A stretch of DNA of 53,494 nt from an uncultured Lactobacillus sp. (GTDB lineage: Bacteria; Bacillota; Bacilli; Lactobacillales; Lactobacillaceae): NCBI RefSeq assembly GCF_945290125.1, contig NZ_CALYQV010000006.1, positions 1 through 53,494 of the forward strand, in the 5' to 3' direction. Below the pieces are notes generated by a model. It was not told the DNA's origin. It worked only from the letters and a program-made list of their open reading frames with translations, and ran no database searches. The first letter of the stretch is position 1. The number at the start of each line of letters is the position of its first letter. Below, in pieces: positions 35,562 to 45,081 of the stretch. The translations under genes were made by a program, and so were the position numbers.

Positions 35562-36392
35562 CTAATTGTTTGGCGAGCTAATTTCCCACGGAATTGCGCT
35601 TAGGATATAAAGAATGACACCTACAATGACAAAATCTAGGAAAATACTGCTGCTAATTTCCAATACATAACCTAATACAGCTAAACTTTCAACGTTAAAA
35701 ATTACGGGAATAACTGCCAATACGCCCGCAATTAATATTAACCAAAACCCTGCCCACATACCAGACGCGGTAACTTCGTGGGTCAGCATTTTCGAATTTA
35801 AAAATAACTTCATATCACTTATTAATGACCGCAAACTAATAATAGCCATTATCAGTATAATTACATTAACGATTAATAAAATAAAAGCCACGTTGCCCCC
35901 AAGTGTAACCGTATTCAGATTAAAAGCATCTATTACGTCATATGGGGCATTGTTTTCCTGCTCTTTTAGTTTTTCTTGTACTAACTGAGCATCACTAGAT
36001 ACGCCTTGATCAACATTTAAATCAATGTCATGCAAAATCTGCTTGGCTAATTTCATATTACTGAATTTAAACCATGGTATACCCAATGTATAGTCAATAA
36101 TATGGTCGGCAATTGGCTGTGTTTGCTTAGTAGTCAACAAATTAGCGTTGCCATTTTTATTAGCACCAATTATTTCTGCTAAAGTATCAAAGTGCTTGTT
36201 GATCTGCCTGACAACTACAGCCTCATTGCTATTGTTTCTAATTTGCCCTTTCATGAAAAAGGGATTTAGGAAAGTAGCGGTAATCATGGTTAGCGACACA
36301 ATCAGAAAGATAATAAAGGACAGAACTTTTTTATAATCCTCGTTCTGCTCTTTATTTATTCTGTGCAAACCATCTCGCGCGCCATTTGCCAT
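35562..36392 (-). CDS. Unknown membrane protein paired with a TetR regulator
   Basis: A 276-residue protein. A first membrane segment (about residues 25-45) is followed by a 120-residue extracytoplasmic domain without recognised motifs. Then come at least three more membrane segments ('VAFILLIVNVIILIMAII', 'GFWLILIAGVLAVIPVIF', 'ISSSIFLDFVIVGVILYIL'). The family is not recognised. It is 11 bases behind the TetR gene, so it is very probably the regulated partner, for example an efflux-related or envelope-stress membrane protein. That is inference. Confidence 0.6.
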   Translation of the reverse strand: MANGARDGLHRINKEQNEDYKKVLSFIIFLIVSLTMITATFLNPFFMKGQIRNNSNEAVVVRQINKHFDTLAEIIGANKNGNANLLTTKQTQPIADHIIDYTLGIPWFKFSNMKLAKQILHDIDLNVDQGVSSDAQLVQEKLKEQENNAPYDVIDAFNLNTVTLGGNVAFILLIVNVIILIMAIISLRSLISDMKLFLNSKMLTHEVTASGMWAGFWLILIAGVLAVIPVIFNVESLAVLGYVLEISSSIFLDFVIVGVILYILSAIPWEISSPNN

Positions 36393-36403
36393 ATTTTTCC
36401 TTT

Positions 36404-37087
36404 CTAACAGACAATCTCCTTGTCTTCATCAAACATTGTATCTATTGCATGATGTATGGTCTTAATATCGGTAGATTCGATAATTTCATGACCTTCTTTA
36501 AGCGCCTTATCAATAGTAGATTCTGAGCAATGTAAGAAACTATACATAAATGATTTTGTACCATAATCTGCTATTTCCTCAGGAGAAACGTCATAATCTT
36601 TATTGTCATAATATAGACGACTGATACCTGTCACGGCAAAAGCAATCCCCAGCCGTACTTCTTTCGGATCAAAGTCAACGTGGTTAAATAGCTGTTTCTC
36701 CTTTAACCAATCATTAATGGTATTACTCCAAAAATCTAACGACTCGTTACTTTTAAACACCTCTGTAATAATGCGCTTAAGACCTTCATCTTTGATCCCC
36801 AGCATTTCAATTGCATAAATAAAGGCTTTAGTGCGAGCACAAACTTCCTCTTCCTTGCTAACGCCAAATTTTTGCACCTGCTTATCTAATGTATTAAGAA
36901 TATTGCGCACTACATCAGTAATCAAGTTTGATTTATGGGGATAATATGATTGCAGTAAGGATTTGGAAATCCCCGACTTTTCTGCAATCATTTGAAATGA
37001 AACACTATCCATTCCATTTTCTCTAATTAAGTGAAATGTATTACTTAAAATTGTACGTCTTCTTTTATAATTTTTACGTCGTGCCAT
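36404..37087 (-). CDS. TetR-family transcriptional regulator
   Basis: A 227-residue regulator with the N-terminal TetR HTH ('FQMIAEKSGISKSLLQSYYPHKSNLITDVV', about residues 31-60) and an all-helical ligand domain. The ATG follows TAGGAGC. On the minus strand a TATAAT lies about 50 bases upstream. It heads a two-gene operon with the membrane protein at 35562. Confidence 0.85.
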   Translation of the reverse strand: MARRKNYKRRRTILSNTFHLIRENGMDSVSFQMIAEKSGISKSLLQSYYPHKSNLITDVVRNILNTLDKQVQKFGVSKEEEVCARTKAFIYAIEMLGIKDEGLKRIITEVFKSNESLDFWSNTINDWLKEKQLFNHVDFDPKEVRLGIAFAVTGISRLYYDNKDYDVSPEEIADYGTKSFMYSFLHCSESTIDKALKEGHEIIESTDIKTIHHAIDTMFDEDKEIVC

Positions 37088-37228
37088 AATGTTTTCTCAG
37101 CTCCTATACATTTTGCCTTAATTATACCAATGATATAGAATAAATAAACAAAAAAGGCACCGGTATATTATATGCTTATAATTTATACTAAAGAGAAAAA
37201 TGTTAGCAGTAAGCCATTTAATATGTCT

Positions 37229-38209
37229 TTACTTTAAATCACTTTCACTTAACAAATGCATTGAGCGATCATTATATACATAATTAATTCCTCGCGCCAA
37301 AAGCAAATCAACAGAAATACGAACCATTCTGTCCGGATAATGGCTATGCTTAATTGTGTCAGTCACTACAATTTGTTCAATTGGTAATTCATTTAGAACT
37401 TCGAGCGCGTTTTGTGAGAGCAGTACGTGTGTGGCAGCAACATATACTTTTTTAGCGCCTGCTGCTAAAACTGACTTGGTTGAAGAGGAAATACGCGATC
37501 CTGTATCAATTAAGTCATCTACAATAATACATTTCTTATCTTTAACATCACCGATCATATCATGTACATCAGCGTCATAACGGGCACGGCGCTGATCTAC
37601 AATTGCGATGGGAGCATCAAAGCACTGGCCAAAGTTACGAGCAAGTTTAGCACCAGAATGATCCGGTGAAACAACGACAATGTCGTCTTCGTCTTTAGAA
37701 GCGATGCCATTATCAATAAAATATTGCGCTAATAATGGCATAGCGTGCAAATGATCAACTGGAACATTATAAAAGCCTTGGATTTGTGAAGCGTGCAAAT
37801 CAAGTGCGATTAAATGATCCATACCAGTAATTTGTAATAAATTAGCTATGAGTTTAGCAGTAATTGGTTCCCGTGAACGAGTTTTGGTATCTGAGCGTGA
37901 ATAAGCCAGATATGGTACTACTACATTAACCCTATGCGCTGAAGCACGATGCAAGGCATCTAAAACAATTTCTAATTCCATAAAGTTTTCATTTACAGGA
38001 TCTTGAATTGACTGAATGACAAAAACATCACACCCCCTGACACTTTCGCCAATATTAACTTGAATTTCGCCATCGCTAAAATGCTGCACAGCAGTTTCGA
38101 TTAATGGCTTTTTCAATATTTGCGCAATTTTTTCATTTAAAGCGGGATTTCCGCCCAGCCCAATTAGCTTCATTGGGTGCATTAACTGAAGAAGTTCTTC
38201 CTTGTTCAT
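37229..38209 (-). CDS. prs: Ribose-phosphate pyrophosphokinase
   Basis: A 326-residue class I PRPP synthetase when started at ATG 38209 (CGAGGTAG six bases upstream); the frame is open 17 codons further but unsupported. It has 'LIGLGGNPALNEKIA' (N-terminal), 'PYLAYSRSDTKTRSREPITAKL', 'ALDLHASQIQGFY', 'VVVSPDHSGA' and the PRPP loop 'IIVDDLIDTGSRI'. It makes PRPP from ribose-5-phosphate and ATP for nucleotide and cofactor synthesis. A minus-strand TATAAT at 38250-38255 is its likely -10. It is probably one of two Prs paralogues in this lineage. Confidence 0.95.
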   Translation of the reverse strand: MNKEELLQLMHPMKLIGLGGNPALNEKIAQILKKPLIETAVQHFSDGEIQVNIGESVRGCDVFVIQSIQDPVNENFMELEIVLDALHRASAHRVNVVVPYLAYSRSDTKTRSREPITAKLIANLLQITGMDHLIALDLHASQIQGFYNVPVDHLHAMPLLAQYFIDNGIASKDEDDIVVVSPDHSGAKLARNFGQCFDAPIAIVDQRRARYDADVHDMIGDVKDKKCIIVDDLIDTGSRISSSTKSVLAAGAKKVYVAATHVLLSQNALEVLNELPIEQIVVTDTIKHSHYPDRMVRISVDLLLARGINYVYNDRSMHLLSESDLK

Positions 38210-38297
38210 AGCTACCTCGTTTTTTAAAAAATACAATCTTTGCAAGTCTATTATAACCAAAAAAGTCCTTAGTGCCTAGAAAAGTAATAATTCAAAC

Positions 38298-38324
38298 AAA
38301 AAGCCGAAGATACTTTCGGCTTCT
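38298..38324 (-). terminator. Terminator of the glycosyltransferase/hydrolase operon
   Basis: Seven-base arms agccgaa / ttcggct (38303-38309, 38316-38322) followed on the minus strand by five T, 40 bases past the stop at 38364. Confidence 0.75.
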
Positions 38325-38363
38325 ACTATGCGAATTTACTCTTAATTCTAAAAATTTAATGAC

Positions 38364-39020
38364 CTATTGGAAAAAGTCTTCCATTAAGTTTAGTAATTTG
38401 AAACTCTTTACGGCGTAACTTTCATGTTTTTGCCTGGGCATGACCAAAAGCTGTCCTTGAGGAATAATCTGACTATACCAGCGGACATGTTCTACTTTAA
38501 CCCAGTCTTTTTCACCTACTACACAATAGGTAGGTATTTTAATTGCCTTTAAGCTGTCAACCGACATAAAGCTCTCTAATAATTCGACTTTACTGTCTCG
38601 GTTCATGCGTAAAAAGCGCAGAAAACCTTCAGTCAGATAGTGGTAAGGCCTGATACCATTACCGTTAACAAAAACACCTGCTATCATCAGCTTTTTAAAG
38701 ATATCTTGGTCTTGACTTGCCAGCATCATTGCCACCAAGCCGCCTGCATCAAAGCCAAAGCAATAGCAGCCTCTGATATGAACCTGCTTAATAAAAGCCG
38801 CAAGGTCTTCAACTTCAGTCTGGTAGTGTTCTGCCGCTTCTCCCTGACTCAGACCATGACCCCTCATATCCAGCACATAAACCGTGTAATAAAGAGACAA
38901 AGGAGCCACTATCTGGTCAAACATGCCTCCATCTAAATGGTGTCCGTGTAATAGAAGAAGTGGCGCGCCCTTACCTAATTTACTGTAATAAAGTTCATTA
39001 CCATTTACTTTTTCTCTCAT
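38364..39020 (-). CDS. Alpha/beta hydrolase with Asp at the nucleophile position
   Basis: A 218-residue hydrolase-fold protein. 'LLLLHGHHLDGGMFD' is the oxyanion-hole region and 'YVLDMRGHGLS' the usual strand-4 block. The nucleophile elbow reads 'GFDAGG', giving Asp91 where most esterases and lipases have Ser. Asp nucleophiles occur in haloalkane dehalogenases and epoxide hydrolases. A late Asp ('VVGEKDWV') and His ('PRQKHESY') complete a triad. The start overlaps the end of the glycosyltransferase gene by four bases. Substrate is unknown; a catalytically inactive partner is the other possibility. Confidence 0.7.
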   Translation of the reverse strand: MREKVNGNELYYSKLGKGAPLLLLHGHHLDGGMFDQIVAPLSLYYTVYVLDMRGHGLSQGEAAEHYQTEVEDLAAFIKQVHIRGCYCFGFDAGGLVAMMLASQDQDIFKKLMIAGVFVNGNGIRPYHYLTEGFLRFLRMNRDSKVELLESFMSVDSLKAIKIPTYCVVGEKDWVKVEHVRWYSQIIPQGQLLVMPRQKHESYAVKSFKLLNLMEDFFQ

Positions 39021-39862
39021 CTTTGGTCTCTCTCACTAGCCTCAATCAACTTCTGATTAGAACCATTTTCCTTCTTATGTTCATGCCACAAGCTACGGAT
39101 AATAATTTTAGCAATTATGTAATTCGCTTTAAAATTATCAGGAATCATTTTTGAATTAAAGTGATGAACCATACTGTCTTTGCGTTGCCAGTAATGATAT
39201 AAAGGCTTGCTATCACAATAAAAGCCCTCTGTTAAAGCCAAGTATTGGACATTAAATATTTGATCCTCCATAAAGGCCAAGTTTTTCTTGAAACTAAGAT
39301 GATTCTGGCGTATAACCGACAGTTTGTAGCCTTTGTTCCAAGTATAGCCTTTAACAGGAGTAGCCAAGCAATGGTTATCACATAAAGAGCCAAATGGATT
39401 ACTGATTAGCTGGTACGTTCTAGCCTTACCTTTCATTCCCTGTACAACTTTTTTAGTTACAGGAATTGAGCCTTGCTTATTTTCGTAATCAAGCCAAAAG
39501 CCACAGGAAACCATTGCAGCATCGGGATGATCATGAAAGGCATTTACAAAAAAAGCTGTATAACCGGAATCTACCCAGTCATCACCATCATGAAAAGTAA
39601 AATATGGTGTATCAACATTCGCAATACCAACATTACGCGCATCAGAAAGGCCACCATTATGCTTATTTATTATTTTAAAGTAACGGAATCGTGCGCGATA
39701 GCTCTCAGCTATTTTTCTAGTATTATCCGTTGAACCATCATTGACAATTAACAACTTAAAATTCGGATCATCTTGCTGTGCCAAATGATCAAGTGCTCGA
39801 GTCAAGTATCTTTCAACATTGTAAACTGGCATGATGACAGTTAATTCAGGTTGCTCAGTCAT
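39017..39862 (-). CDS. Glycosyltransferase family 2
   Basis: A 281-residue GT-A enzyme. 'TVIMPVYNVERYL' and 'VNDGSTDNT' bind the nucleotide-sugar, 'HDGDDW' is the DXD-type metal site and 'FMEDQIFNVQYL' the catalytic ED region. No membrane segment is seen, so it acts at the inner face, perhaps in polysaccharide or teichoic-acid side-chain addition. AGGAGG is upstream of the ATG. It is alone except for the coupled hydrolase. Confidence 0.82.
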   Translation of the reverse strand: MTEQPELTVIMPVYNVERYLTRALDHLAQQDDPNFKLLIVNDGSTDNTRKIAESYRARFRYFKIINKHNGGLSDARNVGIANVDTPYFTFHDGDDWVDSGYTAFFVNAFHDHPDAAMVSCGFWLDYENKQGSIPVTKKVVQGMKGKARTYQLISNPFGSLCDNHCLATPVKGYTWNKGYKLSVIRQNHLSFKKNLAFMEDQIFNVQYLALTEGFYCDSKPLYHYWQRKDSMVHHFNSKMIPDNFKANYIIAKIIIRSLWHEHKKENGSNQKLIEASERDQR

Positions 39863-40001
39863 AGCTTCCTCCTTTACTTTTGTTATTATACCATCTTAAA
39901 TATTAAAAATAACGTAAAGTAAGTAGTACATAACTATAATTTAAACTTTTTGCGTTTATCATTTAGTATAATTAAGGACAGTCAAAAGGAGCTAATTACA
40001 T

Positions 40002-40967
40002 ATGAAAAAAGCAAAAACTATTTTAGCTATTATTACAATGTTATTTTTTGGTACCATTTTATGTGGTACTGTTAAGCAAACAGTTAAAGCAGATGATTTG
40101 CCCGTAGTTTGCCTGGGAACGTCTTTGACTGAAACGCAAAAAAACGGCACGTTAAAAACACTCAGCGAACCTTTAAAGGGCACTAGCTATCAAACTATTA
40201 CCATCACGGGTGCCGACTTAGTCAAATACCTTAACCCATCTGGTGCTAACTTTACTACTAATTCTGGTGTCTGGTCTAGTGCAATGATTGAAAAGACTGC
40301 TTCTGGTAATGGTATTAATGTCCACATCCTTGACTATCAAGGACGCAATAATATTACCACAATCACATCCGATCAATATAAAAATGCCGCTTTAACTGCC
40401 GGTATTTCTGACGCTAATATTTACGTTACCAGTGCTGTTCCTATTGATGGCTCTGGTGCTTTAGCTGGTGTCTACGCCGCTTATAGCAAAACCGGAGAAA
40501 ACTTAAATCAGAGCCAGGTTAATGCAGCTCAAGACGAAATAAACACATTGAGTAAAATTACTAAAGAAAATAAAGATAAAGACGGCTATAGTGATGCGCA
40601 ACTGAACAACGCTGTTGCAGGTGCAAAACAGGAAATGGGTAAAATCGGTAATAATATTTCAAACAGTCAAATTCATGACATTGTTAACAATCAAATTAAC
40701 ATCAATCATCTTGGCGACGTCATTAATAATAATCAGAAACAGCAAATAATCAACATCTTAATTGAAGTGCGTGATTCTGGTGCTTTAAAAAATCATAAAT
40801 TTAGAGACCAGGCTGATGCTTTATCAAAAAATATTAAAAAGAATGCAAAAGACATTTTCGATAAAATAAATACCCCGGAAAACCGCAATTGGTTTGAACA
40901 AATTTGGCACAATATTACCTCATTTTTCAGTCATTTGTTTGGCGGTTTAATAGTCACTACATTTTAA
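40002..40967 (+). CDS. DUF1002 secreted protein
   Basis: A 321-residue precursor with a signal peptide ('LAIITMLFFGTILCG', cleavage after 'TVKA' about residue 30). The first half ('CLGTSLTETQKNGTL', 'TITGADLVKYLNPSG', 'SDANIYVTSAVPIDGSGALAGVY') is the DUF1002 domain, found in secreted proteins of Firmicutes. A Gln/Asn-rich helical region and an amphipathic end ('NITSFFSHLFGGLIVTTF') follow. Function is not established. The gene is preceded by TATAAT (39976-39981 region) and AAGGAG. Confidence 0.75.
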   Translation: MKKAKTILAIITMLFFGTILCGTVKQTVKADDLPVVCLGTSLTETQKNGTLKTLSEPLKGTSYQTITITGADLVKYLNPSGANFTTNSGVWSSAMIEKTASGNGINVHILDYQGRNNITTITSDQYKNAALTAGISDANIYVTSAVPIDGSGALAGVYAAYSKTGENLNQSQVNAAQDEINTLSKITKENKDKDGYSDAQLNNAVAGAKQEMGKIGNNISNSQIHDIVNNQININHLGDVINNNQKQQIINILIEVRDSGALKNHKFRDQADALSKNIKKNAKDIFDKINTPENRNWFEQIWHNITSFFSHLFGGLIVTTF

Positions 40968-40971
40968 CTAA

Positions 40972-41775
40972 TTACATTTGGTCCATAAACTTATTTAATG
41001 TATGGTCAACAAATTCGTTACCGCGATTATTGGCATGGCCTTTAGTCCATTCAAATTTAGTCTGAGAAAATTCAGCCAAGAGCTGATCCAGTTCCTGCCA
41101 GCATTCAAGATTTGCAATTGGGCCCTTAGAGCTTTTGGTCCAGCCACGCTTTTTCCAACCCTTAAGCCAGCCTTTGGTAATCGGATTTAGAACATATTGA
41201 GAATCGAGTACAAATAGTAGCGGCTGGTGGTTAAAGTTTAACTCAAGCAATTTTTTGAGAGCTTCAATTAATGCAGTTAATTCCATTTTATTATTAGTCG
41301 CACCAAACTCACCGTTTGAATCATAAGCAGACTTTTGTTGGCCATCTTCTTGCCATTCAATTAGATAGGCCCATGCAGCTTTATCCGTTGCACGCACATG
41401 GCCACCTTTAAAATTGCCGGTATTACGAGTACCGCCATCTGTATAGATTGTGGCAAAAAAGCTGGACGGATTTGCTTTAGTTGTCCCGTTTAATGCTCTA
41501 TTCTTTTTAGAAGAAGTTGCTGGAGCAGAAGGATTATCCTTGATTTTACGGCTTTCTCTTTGAATCTTGGCAATTGTCTCTTTTAATGAATCCTCGTCTT
41601 TTTGAAAGACCTGTTGAACCGTTTCGTGGTCCCAGTCCAAATATTCTGTAGCATCCGTTATTTTGCTAAAAGATTTAAACTCAGCTCCAGAATAGCCATC
41701 AATCTGTTTTCGGGCTTCATCCCAAGTGCGATAAACGCCTGGCTTGCGGCCCTTTTTTACTGCATAAAATTTCAT
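40972..41775 (-). CDS. rnhA: Ribonuclease HI with N-terminal hybrid-binding domain
   Basis: A 267-residue protein from the ATG at 41775 (AAGGGGAACAT upstream). The N-terminal 45 residues ('FYAVKKGRKPGVYRTWDEA', 'GAEFKSFSK') form the caulimovirus-viroplasmin-like domain that binds RNA:DNA hybrids. After a linker comes the RNase HI domain: 'IYTDGGTRNTG', 'NKMELTALIEAL', 'VLDSQYVLN' and 'WTKGHANNRGNEFVD', giving the acidic catalytic set. It removes RNA from hybrids during replication. It converges on the DUF1002 gene with a four-base gap. Confidence 0.93.
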   Translation of the reverse strand: MKFYAVKKGRKPGVYRTWDEARKQIDGYSGAEFKSFSKITDATEYLDWDHETVQQVFQKDEDSLKETIAKIQRESRKIKDNPSAPATSSKKNRALNGTTKANPSSFFATIYTDGGTRNTGNFKGGHVRATDKAAWAYLIEWQEDGQQKSAYDSNGEFGATNNKMELTALIEALKKLLELNFNHQPLLFVLDSQYVLNPITKGWLKGWKKRGWTKSSKGPIANLECWQELDQLLAEFSQTKFEWTKGHANNRGNEFVDHTLNKFMDQM

Positions 41776-41844
41776 ATGTTCCCCTTTCACTAATTTGTCT
41801 AGTCAATGCTAAAATAGATGTAGTTCTATTTTTAAGGTGGTATT

Positions 41845-42777
41845 ATGTTCTTCAATACTAAAAAATACAAGGAAGAAGTGGAAAAAAACCACAAGCGTGA
41901 TCTTGCACAAGAACCTAGCAGACTCAGTATGCTTTTTCTCGCTGCTTTGGCAACTTTTGCACCAACTCGTATTTTTTTGCGTTTACATAAAAAAAGAATT
42001 GAAGATGACGCCACCATTGAACCAAAAAAAGGTAACTTTGAACAAGTACCGATAATTTATTTTCATGGCTTTCGTGGCGGTGACTATACTACCAAGGTAA
42101 TGATTCAGCAAGCTTTGATAGATAAAGGAACTTCGAAGTATCTCAAAGTAACTACTGACTTACTGGGTAATTTCAAGTTGGAAGGTACCTGGACAGGTGA
42201 TCGAAATCCCATTGTACAAGTTGTTTTTCGCCAGCGACTCGTTGGCGTTTATGCAATTGATTACTATTTGCGTTTTACATTACCATTCTTAGCTCAAAGG
42301 TACCATTTTTCTCACTATTCGGCAATCGCACACTCTCTTGCCTGTCCCTGCATCGTGCGCACAGAAATGCGCAAATCCCGTAAAAAGCAGTTCCCTCATT
42401 TGGTCAAATGTGCTTTTATCGCAGGTCCTTTTGACGGGGTAGTATACTTAGGAGATATTCCCAACGTTAATGCTTTCAATCAAAAGGGACGTCCAGCTGT
42501 AGTTAACTTGCACTACTTGTATCTTTTACTCAGACGCAAACGATTTAATCCCAATATTTCAGTGCTAAACATTTATGGCAATGTTTTAGACAACACCAAC
42601 AGCGATAAATTTATTTCCGTGACTTCTGCTAAAAGCATCCGCTACATTTTAGCACCTTATGCCAAATCTTATCATGAAGTTGAGATTCGGGGTAAAAAGT
42701 ACGCAGAACACAGCTGGATGCATGATAATCCCTTTGTGATCGACATTATTGATAAATTTATTGGTCTTAAAAAGTAA
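41845..42777 (+). CDS. DUF915 alpha/beta hydrolase, membrane-anchored
   Basis: A 310-residue protein. A hydrophobic stretch (about residues 28-45) may anchor it. 'IIYFHGFRGG' and 'AHSLACPCIV' (nucleophile Ser) and 'EHSWMHDNPFVIDII' are the DUF915 hydrolase-fold blocks. Relatives are surface-exposed carboxylesterases of lactobacilli. The nucleophile elbow 'AHSLAC' departs from the usual 'GHSMGG'. It lies nine bases before the cardiolipin synthase gene, so the two are co-transcribed. Confidence 0.72.
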   Translation: MFFNTKKYKEEVEKNHKRDLAQEPSRLSMLFLAALATFAPTRIFLRLHKKRIEDDATIEPKKGNFEQVPIIYFHGFRGGDYTTKVMIQQALIDKGTSKYLKVTTDLLGNFKLEGTWTGDRNPIVQVVFRQRLVGVYAIDYYLRFTLPFLAQRYHFSHYSAIAHSLACPCIVRTEMRKSRKKQFPHLVKCAFIAGPFDGVVYLGDIPNVNAFNQKGRPAVVNLHYLYLLLRRKRFNPNISVLNIYGNVLDNTNSDKFISVTSAKSIRYILAPYAKSYHEVEIRGKKYAEHSWMHDNPFVIDIIDKFIGLKK

Positions 42778-42800
42778 TTTGATTTTTGGAGGAAATAAGT

Positions 42801-44258
42801 GTGATTCTGCTCCGTGACATAGGACGCATCATCATTATTACTAATACTATATTAGCCTTTTACATCGTCTTTCACAGAAGACGGTCTGTCTTAACAACCT
42901 GGGCGTGGCTGATTATCTTGCTGGTTTTTCCAGTTTTAGGAATGATTATTTACGGCTTTTTCGGTCGGGGAATTTCACAGGAAAATATCTTTGCTATTAA
43001 CAAACAACATCATATTGGGCTGCGGAACGTCCAAAAATCTATTACTGCTGCACCTAAAAAGATCAGCACATCTGATACGTCAAATAAGGCCAAGATGGTT
43101 ATCCACTTTTTTGATCACGATGGTGAGTCACCATTAAGTAAAAACAACCACGTTAAGCTTTACACCGATGGTGAAATCATGTTTCATGACATGATGCGTG
43201 ACATCAAAAAAGCTAAACAGTCTGTGAATGTTGAGTTTTACACCTTTTATAATGATGAAATAGGCAATGATTTTCTCGACTTGCTTATTCAAAAAGCACA
43301 AGAAGGCGTGTCTGTACGCTTACTATATGATGCCTGGGGTTCAATGGGAGCAACTAAAGCCTGGTTTGACCAATTAAGAAAAGCAGGCGGAGTTGTGCTA
43401 CCCTTTATTACCTCTCGCAACATGATTACGCGATACCGGATTAACTACCACTTGCACCGCAAAATTGTGGTAGTTGACGGTAAAACTTCTTGGACTGGTG
43501 GCTTTAATATTGGTGATCAATATCTCAGTCGCAAGAAAAAATTTGGTTATTGGCGTGACAGTCATGTTAGAATTGTCGGTTCAGCATCTCTGCTCTTGCA
43601 AGAGCGCTTTGTCATGGATTGGAATGCTTCCATTCAAAAGGAAAGCCAAGTAATCACATTTAACACTATTTTGTTCCCGAATTTGGATGAAAACGACATT
43701 CATCGTGGCGACGTGGCAATTCAAATAGTTTCAGACGGGCCTGACAGTTATAATGCTAATATGCGCAATGGGATTATGCGGCTCATGTCGCTAGCTAAAA
43801 AAAGGGTTTGGATTCAAACACCCTACCTAATTCCAGACGACGCAATGTTTGCTACTTTACAAACCATTGCACGCTCAGGAATAGATCTCAGAATTATGAT
43901 TCCTTGCAAACCAGATCACCCCTTCATTTACCGCGCAACGCAGTGGTACGCTAACGAACTATCCCGTTACGGTATCAAGATTTACATTTATAACAAGGGG
44001 TTTATCCATGCCAAAACGATTGTAGTTGACGATACTTTCTCAACAGTAGGATCTATGAACCAAGATTACCGCTCTTATGATCTTAACTTTGAAGACGTTG
44101 CCGTTTTTTATGATAAAAATTTCACCAGTGAGGTTGCGCAGTCTTTTGAAGATGATATGAAAGATTCATCATTATTAACACCCGAAGACATAGCCAAACA
44201 AAGTCGCTGGTTTAAGATTCTGCAGAGTTTCTCACGGATGCTTTCACCTATTTTATAA
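42801..44258 (+). CDS. cls: Cardiolipin synthase
   Basis: A 485-residue protein from the GTG at 42801 (TTGGAGG upstream); the frame is open five codons further. Two N-terminal membrane segments ('TNTILAFYIVF', 'LIILLVFPVLGMIIYGFF') precede two phospholipase D modules with HKD motifs ('HLHRKIVVVDGKTSWTGG', 'HAKTIVVDDTFSTVGSMNQD'). It joins two phosphatidylglycerols into cardiolipin and glycerol at the membrane. Confidence 0.93.
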   Translation: MILLRDIGRIIIITNTILAFYIVFHRRRSVLTTWAWLIILLVFPVLGMIIYGFFGRGISQENIFAINKQHHIGLRNVQKSITAAPKKISTSDTSNKAKMVIHFFDHDGESPLSKNNHVKLYTDGEIMFHDMMRDIKKAKQSVNVEFYTFYNDEIGNDFLDLLIQKAQEGVSVRLLYDAWGSMGATKAWFDQLRKAGGVVLPFITSRNMITRYRINYHLHRKIVVVDGKTSWTGGFNIGDQYLSRKKKFGYWRDSHVRIVGSASLLLQERFVMDWNASIQKESQVITFNTILFPNLDENDIHRGDVAIQIVSDGPDSYNANMRNGIMRLMSLAKKRVWIQTPYLIPDDAMFATLQTIARSGIDLRIMIPCKPDHPFIYRATQWYANELSRYGIKIYIYNKGFIHAKTIVVDDTFSTVGSMNQDYRSYDLNFEDVAVFYDKNFTSEVAQSFEDDMKDSSLLTPEDIAKQSRWFKILQSFSRMLSPIL

Positions 44259-44263
44259 TTAAC

Positions 44264-44294
44264 AAAAAGTCTTCCGTTGTGGAAGGCTTTTAAA
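44264..44294 (+). terminator. Bidirectional terminator between cls and the nitroreductase gene
   Basis: Arms aaaagtcttcc (44265-44275) and ggaaggctttt (44281-44291) form an 11-base stem with one mismatch and A/T runs on both flanks. Confidence 0.75.
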
Positions 44295-44309
44295 ATGCGC
44301 TATTATTAA

Positions 44310-44951
44310 TTATTCTGCAAAGTGATAAACACTTTCAGCTGGGTAGCGAGTTGTTTTAATTAAAGAATCTGCAGTTTCCTTACTTTTTCCAATAGCAATT
44401 GCCATCACTGGCACATAAAGTTTAGGATCAAGACCAAAGGTTTGCGAAACTTTGGAAACGTCATAACCAGCAATTGGGTTAGTATCATAACCATGATTAC
44501 GAGCAACAAGCATAAATTGCATTGCAGCTAAAGAGCTATCAACTATTGCATCTGTTGCACGCATTTCATAGCTACCATTTTCATACAATGGCAAAAAAGT
44601 ACTTAAAATTTCATTTAATTTTTCTTTAGTGATTTGGCCCTCTTCATAATTCTTATTCCACATTTCATGATAGGACTTGTAAGCATCACTATAGCCAAAT
44701 ATTTGTACGACAGCAGAGCAGCTATCGACCTGAGGATAATTAAATTTCATCATATATTTTTTTACTTTAGCTAAGCTTTCTGGCGTATCAGCTACTTCAA
44801 AATGCCAAGCTTGTAAATCACAAGCTGATGGTGCTGTAATTGTTTCTGCAAACATTTCTTCAAATTCTGAACGCGGAATCTTGGCACTCTTATCAAAATG
44901 GCGCACAGAATGACGATTTTGAACCACATCATTAAAATCGTTATTACGCAT
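44310..44951 (-). CDS. Nitroreductase family protein
   Basis: A 213-residue flavin oxidoreductase. 'RHSVRHFDKSAKIPRSEFEEM' is the N-terminal nitroreductase block with Arg/Ser FMN contacts; 'APSACDLQAWHFEV' and 'GYDTNPIAGYDV' are further family features. It reduces nitro compounds or quinones with NAD(P)H; the in vivo substrate is unknown. Confidence 0.85.
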   Translation of the reverse strand: MRNNDFNDVVQNRHSVRHFDKSAKIPRSEFEEMFAETITAPSACDLQAWHFEVADTPESLAKVKKYMMKFNYPQVDSCSAVVQIFGYSDAYKSYHEMWNKNYEEGQITKEKLNEILSTFLPLYENGSYEMRATDAIVDSSLAAMQFMLVARNHGYDTNPIAGYDVSKVSQTFGLDPKLYVPVMAIAIGKSKETADSLIKTTRYPAESVYHFAE

Positions 44952-45081
44952 TTCGTCACACTTTCTTTATTAAATATATTTCTACTTGTTAATTTTACTA
45001 CATTTTGTTACCGCCTTCACATATTATTTATAATTATTAGCAGTATAATAATATATAAATTATTACAGCTAAGAAAGGTCT

